31,980 nt of DNA, taken from positions 1 to 31,980 of the IMG/VR virus record IMGVR_UViG_3300031862_000763; one strand, 5' to 3'. Below the pieces are notes generated by a model that worked only from the letters and a program-made list of their open reading frames with translations, ran no database searches and was not told the DNA's origin. Numbering within the stretch: the first letter of the stretch is position 1; the number at the start of each line of letters is the position of its first letter. This DNA is from a virus. Both the position numbers and the translations under genes were made by a program. Positions 13,065 through 19,768 of the stretch are shown piece by piece.

Positions 13065-13886
13065 TTGCCTATATACCAGAATAAGGATTGGCTACTGGAA
13101 GAGTACGTAAATCAGAGACAACCTACCACCACGCTCGCGAGAAAAGCCAACCGTGACGTATCTACAATCTGTTATTGGCTGAAAAAACAAGGTATTCCTC
13201 TGAGGTCGCCGGGGGAGACTCTGCAAGGGCGGCGTTGGACTGAAGAACAGAAGAGATCTCTCAGGGAGAAGCGCAAACAGCCGGAAAGAATTGTAGTTTC
13301 GCCCGAGTGGTTGCATTATCATTACGAAGTTCTATCAGAAACGACTTATGAAATAGCGGCTCGGATAGGATGTGCTCCCACATGTATCCAAGCAAAGCTT
13401 AAGAAGTTGGGCATAAAGTCGAAACACGGCCTCCGAAAGAAGAATGTTCCCGAGAGTCTCAGAAAAAGGCAGGCCGAAGCTTGGAAAGGTTCTCGAAATC
13501 CAATGTACGGTTCGCACAGAATAGGCAATGCCAACCCCATGTATGGAAGGCGCGGGCCGGACAATCCGCAATGGCGCGGCGGGAGATCATTCGAGCCCTA
13601 TTGCCCTCATTTCAATCAAGCTTTGAAGGAGTCAGTTAGGGACGAATTCGGTAGGCGTTGCTTTTTATGTGGTAAAGATGAAAAAAGCAATTGTAGAAGG
13701 CACCACATCCACCACGTGGACTACAACAAAGGACAAGGATGTGGGCAACGGTGGAGTCTCGTTCCTCTATGCGGAAGTTGCCATGGCAAGACCAATAAAA
13801 ACCGTTGGCACTGGTTCAATTTGATGGCGAACTACTGGGTAATGGACTTGGAGATAAATGCAAATGGTGTATATTTCCCTGACTGA
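13065..13886 (+). CDS. NUMOD3/HNH homing endonuclease of module 3
   Basis: 273 residues from a TTG five bases after GGAGGTG. The first 130 residues hold two helix-turn-helix-like segments (TLARKANRDVSTICYWLKKQ and TYEIAARIGCAPTCIQAKLK). Residues about 150-170 contain NPMYG repeats (RNPMYGSHRIGNANPMYGRR), the NUMOD3 DNA-binding motif. The C-terminus is HNH: CFLCGKDE, RHHIHHVDYNKG, then LVPLCGSCHGKTN. The domain set matches phage homing endonucleases of the GIY/HNH modular type. It ends 29 bases inside the connector gene. Confidence 0.88.
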   Translation: MPIYQNKDWLLEEYVNQRQPTTTLARKANRDVSTICYWLKKQGIPLRSPGETLQGRRWTEEQKRSLREKRKQPERIVVSPEWLHYHYEVLSETTYEIAARIGCAPTCIQAKLKKLGIKSKHGLRKKNVPESLRKRQAEAWKGSRNPMYGSHRIGNANPMYGRRGPDNPQWRGGRSFEPYCPHFNQALKESVRDEFGRRCFLCGKDEKSNCRRHHIHHVDYNKGQGCGQRWSLVPLCGSCHGKTNKNRWHWFNLMANYWVMDLEINANGVYFPD

Positions 13887-14367
13887 TTCAAAAACCTGGA
13901 TCGCGGCTCACATCAAGAGTACAGAGCGCATTGGCTGGGACGCCCTAGATGATGCTGCCAAGACAATTTGTCTACAGGAGGCCGAGGACAGGATTGATTC
14001 TCTGCCGCTACGAGGTCAGCGCTACGAGGATTTTTATTTTTACAACGGTGCCCAAAAGGACATCAACGGCGACGGCCTCACGCAGATCCAAGAGTTCCCC
14101 AGGGTCATCGACGGCGTGACGTGTGACTGGGATCATGGCACAAGCCTGCCAATTGTGCCGCATGCTGTGAAGAATGCTGTCTGTTGGGAGGCGGTGGTTA
14201 TTGCCTCCGGCAGCAGCAGGAGAGTTCTTCAGGAGCAGGGCGTGCAGAGCTTCAGCATCGGCGGCAAGCTCTCGGAGACCTTCCGGGCCGGGGCAGGAAC
14301 TGAGGGCTTGATATCGGCTCAGGCTAGGCGGTATATGCGCAAGTTCGTCGGAGCTGAACTTAGATGA
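13858..14367 (+). CDS. Head-tail connector (adaptor) protein
   Basis: 169 residues (start at 13858 or the ATG at 13864). An N-terminal strand and helix precede LQEAEDRIDSLPLRGQRY, followed by a middle part and helices ending RRYMRKFVGAELR. This is the layout of gp6/YqbG-like connectors that bind the portal and extend the neck. A stub of a different version of its start lies upstream of the HNH module, so the present N-terminus appears to have come with that module. It overlaps the next gene by 4 bases. Confidence 0.7.
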   Translation: MQMVYISLTDSKTWIAAHIKSTERIGWDALDDAAKTICLQEAEDRIDSLPLRGQRYEDFYFYNGAQKDINGDGLTQIQEFPRVIDGVTCDWDHGTSLPIVPHAVKNAVCWEAVVIASGSSRRVLQEQGVQSFSIGGKLSETFRAGAGTEGLISAQARRYMRKFVGAELR

Positions 14368-14684
14368 GCCTCCTGGACGCCTACCTTCCGGCCCTGGGCG
14401 AGTCAGTGACCTGGAAGGCAAAGGGCGCGGTCAATGAGTACAATGAGCCCACATATACCGATACTACAATCACAGTCATTTGGTATGACGATCAGAAGTT
14501 AATTCGAAACGAGCAGGGCGAGGAGCTGCAGCAGCTTGCCTACATCCAGACCACGGCACTGATCCAGCAGGGAGACGCGATCATCCGGGGTGGCTACACG
14601 TGGCCGATCGTCGGGATCCAGAAGACACCTACTTTCGAGGGTGAGCAGTTCCGGATAGCGAATTTGGGGCAGAGGATGATCTGA
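14364..14684 (+). CDS. Head closure (stopper) protein
   Basis: 106 residues, strand-rich, with TVIWYDDQKLIRNEQGEELQ and a C-terminal GYTWPIVGIQKTP. Size, beta content and position directly after the connector fit the SPP1 gp16-like stopper that seals the portal channel after packaging. The assignment is by order and fold pattern. Confidence 0.6.
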   Translation: MSLLDAYLPALGESVTWKAKGAVNEYNEPTYTDTTITVIWYDDQKLIRNEQGEELQQLAYIQTTALIQQGDAIIRGGYTWPIVGIQKTPTFEGEQFRIANLGQRMI

Positions 14685-15022
14685 TGGCCCGCGTAACCTG
14701 GAATGGCGACCGCCTGGCAGCAGCCGCAAAGCAAGCGGCTCTTGAAGTCACCCGCATGACCGCGGAAATCGTGAAGGGCGAGGCTGTGAACAAGTGCCCT
14801 CTGGAGAGCAGTCAGACCCGTAACTCTGCCGCAGTCACAGACCTGCAGAAGGGGGCCGAAATCAGCTTCAATACCCCGCAGGCGGCCTGGCTGCACGAGA
14901 GCGAAAATTATCGACCGAGTCATGCGGGCACTGGTCCGAATTATCTCCGGGCCCCGCTCCTGGAGAGCGAGGAGAAATTCCACAAGGACGTAGCAGCGGC
15001 GATGAAGGCGATTTTCGGATGA
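14684..15022 (+). CDS. Head-tail joining protein (HK97 gp10-like)
   Basis: 112 residues. An N-terminal helix (AAAAKQAALEVTRMTAEIVK) is followed by GEAVNKCPLESSQTRNSAAV, a strand pair, and AAWLHESENYRPSHAGTGPN, then a C-terminal helix. This is the recognisable layout of gp10-like or minor capsid joining proteins (A...CP..tG.Lr.S, then H). Overlaps with both neighbours support expression in the head-tail operon. Confidence 0.65.
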   Translation: MARVTWNGDRLAAAAKQAALEVTRMTAEIVKGEAVNKCPLESSQTRNSAAVTDLQKGAEISFNTPQAAWLHESENYRPSHAGTGPNYLRAPLLESEEKFHKDVAAAMKAIFG

Positions 15023-15165
15023 AGATTTCTTTTCATGAGATCGACTGGGATAGCATCATCCAGGATGCGAATGAGGATGATCTGCACTGGCTCCGGCTTA
15101 AGGTCGATCGCAAGCTAGGCAACCTAAAAATAATGAGGAAGACAATAATAAGAAAAGAGGAATAA
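15019..15165 (+). CDS. Small basic hypothetical protein
   Basis: 48 residues, beginning MKISFHEIDWDSIIQDANED and ending in a Lys/Arg/Ile-rich helix. Its ATG overlaps the previous stop. The A/T-rich end differs in composition from the neighbouring genes. No family is recognised. Confidence 0.5.
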   Translation: MKISFHEIDWDSIIQDANEDDLHWLRLKVDRKLGNLKIMRKTIIRKEE

Positions 15166-15185
15166 AATAATTATGAGGTGAATTG

Positions 15186-15605
15186 ATGGCAGAAAATGAT
15201 TGGTTAGATAAAGATGGGATATGCCACTTTACGGGTGAAGCGGCGAAAATGCCCTCCGGGGTCTGGATCGCTGGAGGCTTCACTGACCTCTTAGAGCTGG
15301 TCGTGGGAATTGTCTGGAATAAGCCTGGCCCTGGGTTCGCCGTCATGGATTGGGATGTAGGGCAGCCGATACCGAAAGAGGTTGCCGATAGAGTTCTCGG
15401 CCTGAAGATGGATACGGAAACTATCAACTATATTCAGGCAGAAAATGATGGACGCGGAATACTTTTGGCCGAGGCGGGCGGGGATGCGCAGGAGAACGGC
15501 ATTACACCAGCTCAATGGCAGGAGAAGTACCACTCCAATGGCGTGGCCACCATCGCCAGAATGCGATTCTTCAAGTTCGTCAAAGGCGGTGGGGTGCATT
15601 TCTGA
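15186..15605 (+). CDS. Hypothetical protein
   Basis: 139 residues from ATG 15186, with a GAGGTGA upstream. It includes a Gly/Trp/Pro-rich middle (GIVWNKPGPGFAVMDWDVGQ) and a C-terminal helix and strand. There is no signal peptide, membrane segment or family I recognise. It lies between joining proteins and the holin-like pair, so it may be a neck or accessory virion protein. Confidence 0.6.
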   Translation: MAENDWLDKDGICHFTGEAAKMPSGVWIAGGFTDLLELVVGIVWNKPGPGFAVMDWDVGQPIPKEVADRVLGLKMDTETINYIQAENDGRGILLAEAGGDAQENGITPAQWQEKYHSNGVATIARMRFFKFVKGGGVHF

Positions 15606-15817
15606 TGAGTGACCAGTTTTATGTGACGAAGAAAAGCGGTGTCAAGAGGGGCGATATCGTCAAAGGCACCGGAGAGGACGAGGAGCAACTATTGACGGAA
15701 GGCACCAAGGAGAAAGGCCCCTGGTACAACAAGTCGGACTTCCGGGATAGGCAAAGACTGATCGATACCTGCTTGGAGCGGGGCTGGATCGAGTTTATGG
15801 AAAAGAAGGTGGAGTAG
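15605..15817 (+). CDS. Small hypothetical protein
   Basis: 70 residues from an ATG overlapping the previous stop (TGATGA). The sequence (KKSGVKRGDIVKGTGEDEEQ then LLTEGTKEKGPWYNKSDFRD) suggests a small beta domain followed by a helix. It ends exactly one base before the ATG of the membrane protein gene. No family is recognised. Confidence 0.6.
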   Translation: MSDQFYVTKKSGVKRGDIVKGTGEDEEQLLTEGTKEKGPWYNKSDFRDRQRLIDTCLERGWIEFMEKKVE

Positions 15818-16048
15818 ATGCCCCAATATGGAGAAGGATTCATAGTGACTATGACGCTGATCATTATGTCAGGTCTAGTTTTCATAGCCGCATGCTTCGC
15901 AAATCCGGAAAATCAATTGGTACTGACCATTGTGGGCGTTATGGGTGCAACCCTTGCGGCTGTGACCAACAACTGGCTGCCCACTAGAGGGCAGACATCC
16001 AACCAGATTGTAGCCGAAGCGCTTTCACCCGAGCAGCCCAAGCCCTGA
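15818..16048 (+). CDS. Two-helix membrane protein, holin-like
   Basis: 76 residues with two hydrophobic segments (about 8-27, IVTMTLIIMSGLVFIAACFA; about 33-50, LVLTIVGVMGATLAAVTN) and a polar tail. This is the design of small class II holins, which permeabilise the host membrane at the end of infection. The following gene encodes a coiled-coil tail-anchored protein, a common partner. No lysis enzyme is recognisable in the window, so the call rests on topology. Confidence 0.5.
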   Translation: MPQYGEGFIVTMTLIIMSGLVFIAACFANPENQLVLTIVGVMGATLAAVTNNWLPTRGQTSNQIVAEALSPEQPKP

Positions 16049-16054
16049 GGTCGC

Positions 16055-16336
16055 ATGGTCCCGCCCGATGCTCTGCCTGCCGATGAGCCGAAAACCGACA
16101 GGGATTGGCTCATTATGATTTCCAAAGATCTAAAGGCAGTCATCAAAAAGATTGAGGGTAAAGATGGTGTGTGCGATAAGCAAAAGGAACAAGAGGAAAA
16201 GATTGGAGCTCTTCAAGCGCAAATTGAAGAGCTTAAAAGAGGACGATTCCAACAAACCGTTCTCCTGATCTTCCTCATAATCCTCATTGGTGGAAGATAT
16301 GTCCTCGGGCCGACCAGCATCCCGATAGTGCCATGA
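16055..16336 (+). CDS. Tail-anchored coiled-coil protein, XhlA-like
   Basis: 93 residues. A polar N-terminus leads into a coiled coil (KEQEEKIGALQAQIEELKRG) and a single C-terminal membrane helix (QQTVLLIFLIILIGGRYVLG). This resembles hemolysin XhlA-type proteins, which accompany holins. It lies 6 bases after the two-helix membrane protein, so the two may act together at the membrane. Confidence 0.5.
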   Translation: MVPPDALPADEPKTDRDWLIMISKDLKAVIKKIEGKDGVCDKQKEQEEKIGALQAQIEELKRGRFQQTVLLIFLIILIGGRYVLGPTSIPIVP

Positions 16337-16449
16337 CCTGGTTCGGCATCGCCAACAAGATGCCCATTCCTGAGCGGGATGTCTGGAAATGTCAAGAAAA
16401 GCAATGCCCCTGGCTGAAGGAGATATCTGATGAGGCTGAATCTCTTTGA
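16333..16449 (+). CDS. Tiny hypothetical protein
   Basis: 38 residues, with a CQEKQC pair. The ATG overlaps the preceding stop, and the next gene's ATG lies inside its end. The coupling is the main support for it being real. Confidence 0.4.
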   Translation: MTWFGIANKMPIPERDVWKCQEKQCPWLKEISDEAESL

Positions 16450-16567
16450 TTTTCTGGATGCTACCGGTTGGATCGGAGACATCAAGATAGACAAGTCTCA
16501 GGGCTTCCCCGACGTGATTTTCGTGGAGTTCACGGGCCAGGATCAGAAGGATTGGAGAAACACATGA
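16430..16567 (+). CDS. Tiny hypothetical protein
   Basis: 45 residues (MRLNLFDFLDATGWIGDIKI...). A GGAGATATCTG stretch precedes the ATG, which overlaps the previous gene by 20 bases. It ends with an ATGA overlap into the next gene. No family is recognised. Confidence 0.45.
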   Translation: MRLNLFDFLDATGWIGDIKIDKSQGFPDVIFVEFTGQDQKDWRNT

Positions 16568-16770
16568 GAGTCATCGAAGCCTTCCTGAGGATGGCAACAG
16601 GCCGTTTCGTCTGGATTGACGTCCCAAGCACGTCTCCGATGGAAGGCAAAGTCGAAGCCTTCGATGAAGAGCATGTCCTTCTCTCGTGCGAATTGGGCCT
16701 TTTCGCCGTGGCTATCGATGATATAGCGAGTGCTCATCTGACCCATCAAATGGAGATCATAGCACCATGA
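16564..16770 (+). CDS. Small beta-rich hypothetical protein
   Basis: 68 residues. After a short helix the sequence (RFVWIDVPSTSPMEGKVEAF...HVLLSCELGLFAVAIDDIAS) looks like a five-strand small barrel, but I see no diagnostic motif. Four-base overlaps on both sides place it in the neck/tail operon. Confidence 0.55.
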   Translation: MRVIEAFLRMATGRFVWIDVPSTSPMEGKVEAFDEEHVLLSCELGLFAVAIDDIASAHLTHQMEIIAP

Positions 16771-17159
16771 GCTTCCTTGAGGATCTCGCCATCCAGCTCG
16801 CCACCGTCGGCGTGGGCGTCTATCCCGGCACATCGGCCACCCGGACGATCTACATCGGCGAGATGCCGGACACCCCGGATGCCTGCATAGCCCTCTATGC
16901 CCGCCCTGGCAGGCCTAAGGAGCTGTACACGGACATCCAATACCCGGAGCTACATGTAGAGGTCCGGGCGGCCACGTATGCAGCAGCACAGACCAAGGCC
17001 GAAGCGGTAGACGCGGCCCTGCACAGCCAGCATGACGTGACTCTGAGTACCCACAAGTACATCACCATTAGGGGACGAGGCGTGCCGGCGAAGCTGGAAA
17101 CGGATGGTAGGAACCGGACGATCTTCTATCAGAATTTTGAAATCACGAAAGGAGCATAG
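16767..17159 (+). CDS. Tail terminator / completion protein
   Basis: 130 residues. A helix (FLEDLAIQLATVGVGVYPGT), the strand YIGEMPDTPDACIALYARPG, the segment LHVEVRAATYAAAQTKAEAV with helix, and a closing strand NRTIFYQNFEITKG follow the alpha/beta layout of minor capsid/tail-completion proteins of phages. These cap the tail tube and join it to the neck. Its place directly before the tail-tube genes supports the call. Confidence 0.7.
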   Translation: MSFLEDLAIQLATVGVGVYPGTSATRTIYIGEMPDTPDACIALYARPGRPKELYTDIQYPELHVEVRAATYAAAQTKAEAVDAALHSQHDVTLSTHKYITIRGRGVPAKLETDGRNRTIFYQNFEITKGA

Positions 17160-17161
17160 AT

Positions 17162-17332
17162 ATGAAGAAAGAGGTTGATGTATCTGTTCTGGGGGAAACG
17201 CCCGGATCGGCATACGTAGAGGCGAATGATAGAAAATGCGAGCACTTTGATGAGTGTCAACTGTCCACACAGGTACTCTTCTATCTGGACGCCTGCCGCT
17301 CATGCGAGATAGCACAGAAATTCAAGAAGTAA
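17162..17332 (+). CDS. Small Cys-containing hypothetical protein
   Basis: 56 residues with CEHFDEC and CRSC, four cysteines that could bind a metal. The ATG lies two bases after the previous stop. It ends immediately before an A/T-rich intergenic stretch with a hairpin. Confidence 0.5.
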   Translation: MKKEVDVSVLGETPGSAYVEANDRKCEHFDECQLSTQVLFYLDACRSCEIAQKFKK

Positions 17333-17344
17333 TTTTTATCTAGC

Positions 17345-17367
17345 TACTATTTTTTCTAATAATAGTA
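17345..17367 (+). terminator. A/T-rich hairpin with T-tracts before tail-tube gene
   Basis: TACTATT/AATAGTA (17345-17351 with 17361-17367) surrounds a T-rich loop, with further T-runs on each side (17333-17338 and 17375-17380). It lies in a 95-bp gap that is much richer in A/T than its surroundings. It may end head transcripts or hold a tail promoter. Confidence 0.4.
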
Positions 17368-17427
17368 TCATCGTATTTTTATCAAATCGTTTTCAGGTCA
17401 AAAAAGCAATACGTCGAGGTATAGAAA

Positions 17428-17853
17428 ATGACTGAAGCAAGTTCTGGAATGCTCGGTACGCTTTGGATTTGCGCTACCGAGGAAGGCACGTATGTAAAGC
17501 TGGGAGAGTTGAGCGACTTGAAGCTCAAGATCGACGGAAAGGAGATCGATACATCAAACGTCGATGATGATGGCTGGGGTAGCTCAATCAGCGGCGCGAA
17601 ATCCTGGGAGGTCACGCCCACCAACAACCTGATCCTCACAGACGCAGGCTATGCGATCCTCATCGCTGCCATCCTGGCGGGCTCAAACATCTTTGTGAAG
17701 GCACTGGCCAGCGGCACGCCCACCGCTACCCCAAAGGGCTTCGGCGGAAAGGCAGGGGTCAACAGTGCCAACCTCGTTCTGGCGGGCACGAACACCCAAC
17801 AGAAAGCCGATTGGACGATAAAGGGCCGCGGCGCGCTCACTCAGTTGAGCTGA
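17428..17853 (+). CDS. Tail tube protein 1
   Basis: 141 residues. The core LKLKIDGKEIDTSNVDDDGW, SSISGAKSWEVTPTNNLIL and the final strand ADWTIKGRGALTQ are typical of TP901-1-like major tail tube proteins. It polymerises into the hollow tail around the tape measure. A GAGGT lies just upstream. The following gene is a longer paralog containing a nearly identical core. Confidence 0.75.
   Translation: MTEASSGMLGTLWICATEEGTYVKLGELSDLKLKIDGKEIDTSNVDDDGWGSSISGAKSWEVTPTNNLILTDAGYAILIAAILAGSNIFVKALASGTPTATPKGFGGKAGVNSANLVLAGTNTQQKADWTIKGRGALTQLS
17521..17552. repeat. 32-bp exact direct repeat, copy 1
   Basis: Bases 17521-17552 are identical to 18499-18530 and encode KLKIDGKEID in both tail-tube genes. 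Identity over 32 bases including third codon positions points to recent exchange or duplication. Confidence 0.9.
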
Positions 17854-17862
17854 GGCTAGAGC

Positions 17863-18801
17863 ATGACTTCAGCAGTGAGCGGCCTGTCTGCCGCTCTCTA
17901 TCGGGATGAGCCGGAGGAGTATGTCGTCACGGCTCTAGGAAGCAACAGAGATCTTTGCTTCGTATCGAAGAATCATGCCGTCCCGTCGATTGAGATTGTG
18001 GTCGCAGGAAACAATACACCTCTAACGATAGATGTCACTGGATCCGATGTCGTCATAAATAGTGCTACGGACGCGGGTGGGGCCGCCACAAGTACAGCCG
18101 CTGCAATCCTGGCAGCAATGGCGTTGGATGCAGAGGCAACCGCTCTCTGGTCCGCAAGGCTCCCACCTGGGCAGACGGGCGCGGGCATACCGGGCGCGGT
18201 CGCCCACGCGCACGGGGCCAATGGGGTCGTCTTCACTTCGCTGGCACTGGCGGATTCTGGCGATCACCTCACCTATCAGGCCGCCGCAGGATATCGCTAC
18301 TGGTCTTCTTGCACGCTCATCGAGAAGCAGGTACACGGCGCGGGCCAATGGGTGAATATCACCAGCTCCTGCGTGATCAATCTTCTGAGGGGCAGCATCA
18401 CCGTAGCTGCAGCTCTGAATTCTGATGATCTGGTGCGGGCCACCGGCGTTCGGCGGGCTGAAACGGCTTTTCGCAAGGTGATGCTCCTCTATGACGGCAA
18501 GCTCAAGATCGACGGAAAGGAGATCGATACGACTAATCTGGATGATGCCGGCTGGGGCTCTGCAATCTCAGGAAAGAAGAGCTGGGAGTTCACCGCGGGG
18601 GCATTCTACTATGACGGCTCGATCCCAATCGATGACATTGGCTCTAGCCTCATAGCGAAGTTCTATGCGATCTATGCGACCGCGAAGAGCTTCGTAGGCT
18701 ACGGCACCCTGGGTTCGCTGGAGAACGTTCTGGCCAATCCGAACGACGCCCAAAAGCAGACGATCACCTGCAAGGGCACAGGCGAGATCTATCCGGAGTG
18801 A
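17863..18801 (+). CDS. Tail tube protein 2 with long N-terminal extension
   Basis: 312 residues. From about residue 200 the sequence (ETAFRKVMLLYDGKLKIDGK, then EIDTTNLDDAGWGSAISGKK) repeats the tube-protein core. The first 200 residues include SIEIVVAGNNTPLTIDVTGS and an Ala/Thr-rich helix (AATSTAAAILAAMALDAEAT), a pattern found in phage tail proteins with an immunoglobulin- or adhesin-like extra domain. It may be a minor or decorated tube subunit, or the main one. It lies 9 bases after tube gene 1. Confidence 0.7.
   Translation: MTSAVSGLSAALYRDEPEEYVVTALGSNRDLCFVSKNHAVPSIEIVVAGNNTPLTIDVTGSDVVINSATDAGGAATSTAAAILAAMALDAEATALWSARLPPGQTGAGIPGAVAHAHGANGVVFTSLALADSGDHLTYQAAAGYRYWSSCTLIEKQVHGAGQWVNITSSCVINLLRGSITVAAALNSDDLVRATGVRRAETAFRKVMLLYDGKLKIDGKEIDTTNLDDAGWGSAISGKKSWEFTAGAFYYDGSIPIDDIGSSLIAKFYAIYATAKSFVGYGTLGSLENVLANPNDAQKQTITCKGTGEIYPE
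18499..18530. repeat. 32-bp exact direct repeat, copy 2
   Basis: This copy matches 17521-17552 exactly and lies in the tube-like core of the second tail-tube gene. Confidence 0.9.
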
Positions 18802-18820
18802 ACAATACTCTCTTTAGGGC

Positions 18821-18874
18821 GGGGCTGTGATGCTTCGATGCGGAGCCCCTCCCTCGGAGAGACTTTCGAGGGAG
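18821..18874 (+). promoter_or_regulatory. Double hairpin with ribosome binding site in 3' arm
   Basis: GGGGCT/AGCCCC (18821-18826 with 18844-18849) is followed by an 8-bp hairpin CTCCCTCG/CGAGGGAG (18849-18856 with 18867-18874). The last bases, GGGAG, are the only good ribosome binding site for the ATG at 18885. Folding would hide it and could set the level of the chaperone gene. Confidence 0.5.
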
Positions 18875-18884
18875 ATAAGATACT

Positions 18885-19424
18885 ATGGAAGATACTGGAA
18901 AGAGTTTCATAATACTGGACATGGACGAAGAGAGAACCTTGCGCTGGAACTTCAGGAACATGCAGAGGTTTGAATCGAGAGCAAAGGACATCCTGAAGAG
19001 GCATGAGATCTTCAAGCCCGGCCTGCCTCTGCATGCTGGATTCGTGCTGGCCAATTTCCTCAAGATAGCTGACATACTGGAGGCAGCCGTGGCCGCTGCC
19101 ATCGGCGTCTCCGGGATCGAGGGCAAGAAGGGCGAGCCTTCTGAGGCAGCAGAGGCTATTCAGGCCTACATCGACAAGGGTGGCAATCTGGAGACCCTGC
19201 AGAGGGAAGTCTACCACAGCTATCTAGTCGTGAATGACCCTTCTTCTATTGTGGAGTGGGAGGAGAACATCGCCAGGGAGGAAGAAACCAAGCAAATCAA
19301 CCGAGACAAAATGGAAGCTCGGCTGGAGATCGCCCGACTGGAGCTGGCGGACGATCAGAAGAAGATCGAGACACTCAAGAAACTTTCTGGCAACGTGCCT
19401 CCAGAATCGGCTACGTCGAGTTAG
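18885..19424 (+). CDS. Tail assembly chaperone (gpG-like)
   Basis: 179 residues. An N-terminal strand (KSFIILDMDEERTLRWNFRN) is followed by a helical domain, then a long charged helix (EEETKQINRDKMEARLEIAR). The position before the tape measure and the overlap with a -1 frame are the hallmarks of lambda gpG/gpGT-type chaperones, which coat the tape measure during tail assembly. The start codon lies behind a hairpin holding the ribosome binding site. Confidence 0.65.
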   Translation: MEDTGKSFIILDMDEERTLRWNFRNMQRFESRAKDILKRHEIFKPGLPLHAGFVLANFLKIADILEAAVAAAIGVSGIEGKKGEPSEAAEAIQAYIDKGGNLETLQREVYHSYLVVNDPSSIVEWEENIAREEETKQINRDKMEARLEIARLELADDQKKIETLKKLSGNVPPESATSS

Positions 19425-19705
19425 GGCTCAGCCCGGAAGAATTTCTCTCACTCACAACAAATGAACTGAATGCCCTCGACGCCCATCGGAAACGGGAAGA
19501 GGCACGAGAGCATGAGTTGGCGGCCTTTTCGGGCTTCTGTGCAGGCTTGGCAATAGCAAAGTGGCGTACTGAAGGCCTCAACGGATTCGATCAATTCTAC
19601 ATCAAGCCTAAGCCGAATTCCGGCCCGGTGGCCAAGACGCCTTCTCTCGACGACCACATCGAGATGATGCGGCGCGTCGGGGAAGGCGGGCCGCCGCTTA
19701 ACTAA
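19256..19705 (+). CDS. Tail assembly chaperone extension (gpT-like, -1 frame)
   Basis: This frame is open from 19256 but has no convincing start; the meaningful part begins near GYVELGLSPEEFLSLTTNEL (about 19409) and runs to 19705. The segment LSPEEFLSLTTNELNALDAH is typical of gpT-like proteins. It lies in the -1 frame relative to the gpG-like gene, so a fusion made by ribosomal frameshifting in 19256-19424 is the natural reading. No clear slippery heptamer is seen; the run AAGAAAC at 19377-19383 is the nearest candidate. Confidence 0.55.
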   Translation: MGGEHRQGGRNQANQPRQNGSSAGDRPTGAGGRSEEDRDTQETFWQRASRIGYVELGLSPEEFLSLTTNELNALDAHRKREEAREHELAAFSGFCAGLAIAKWRTEGLNGFDQFYIKPKPNSGPVAKTPSLDDHIEMMRRVGEGGPPLN

Positions 19706-19768
19706 TTTTTCCAAGTTCATTGAATAGCATTCTTCGAAAATAATTTCTGATTAGCGGAGACTTTCTAC

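Noticed and set aside
19733-19746. A TATA-like CGAAAATAATTT before the tape measure gene
   Set aside because: It is too close to the ATG for a normal leader with the ribosome binding site present, and it resembles A/T-rich spacer.
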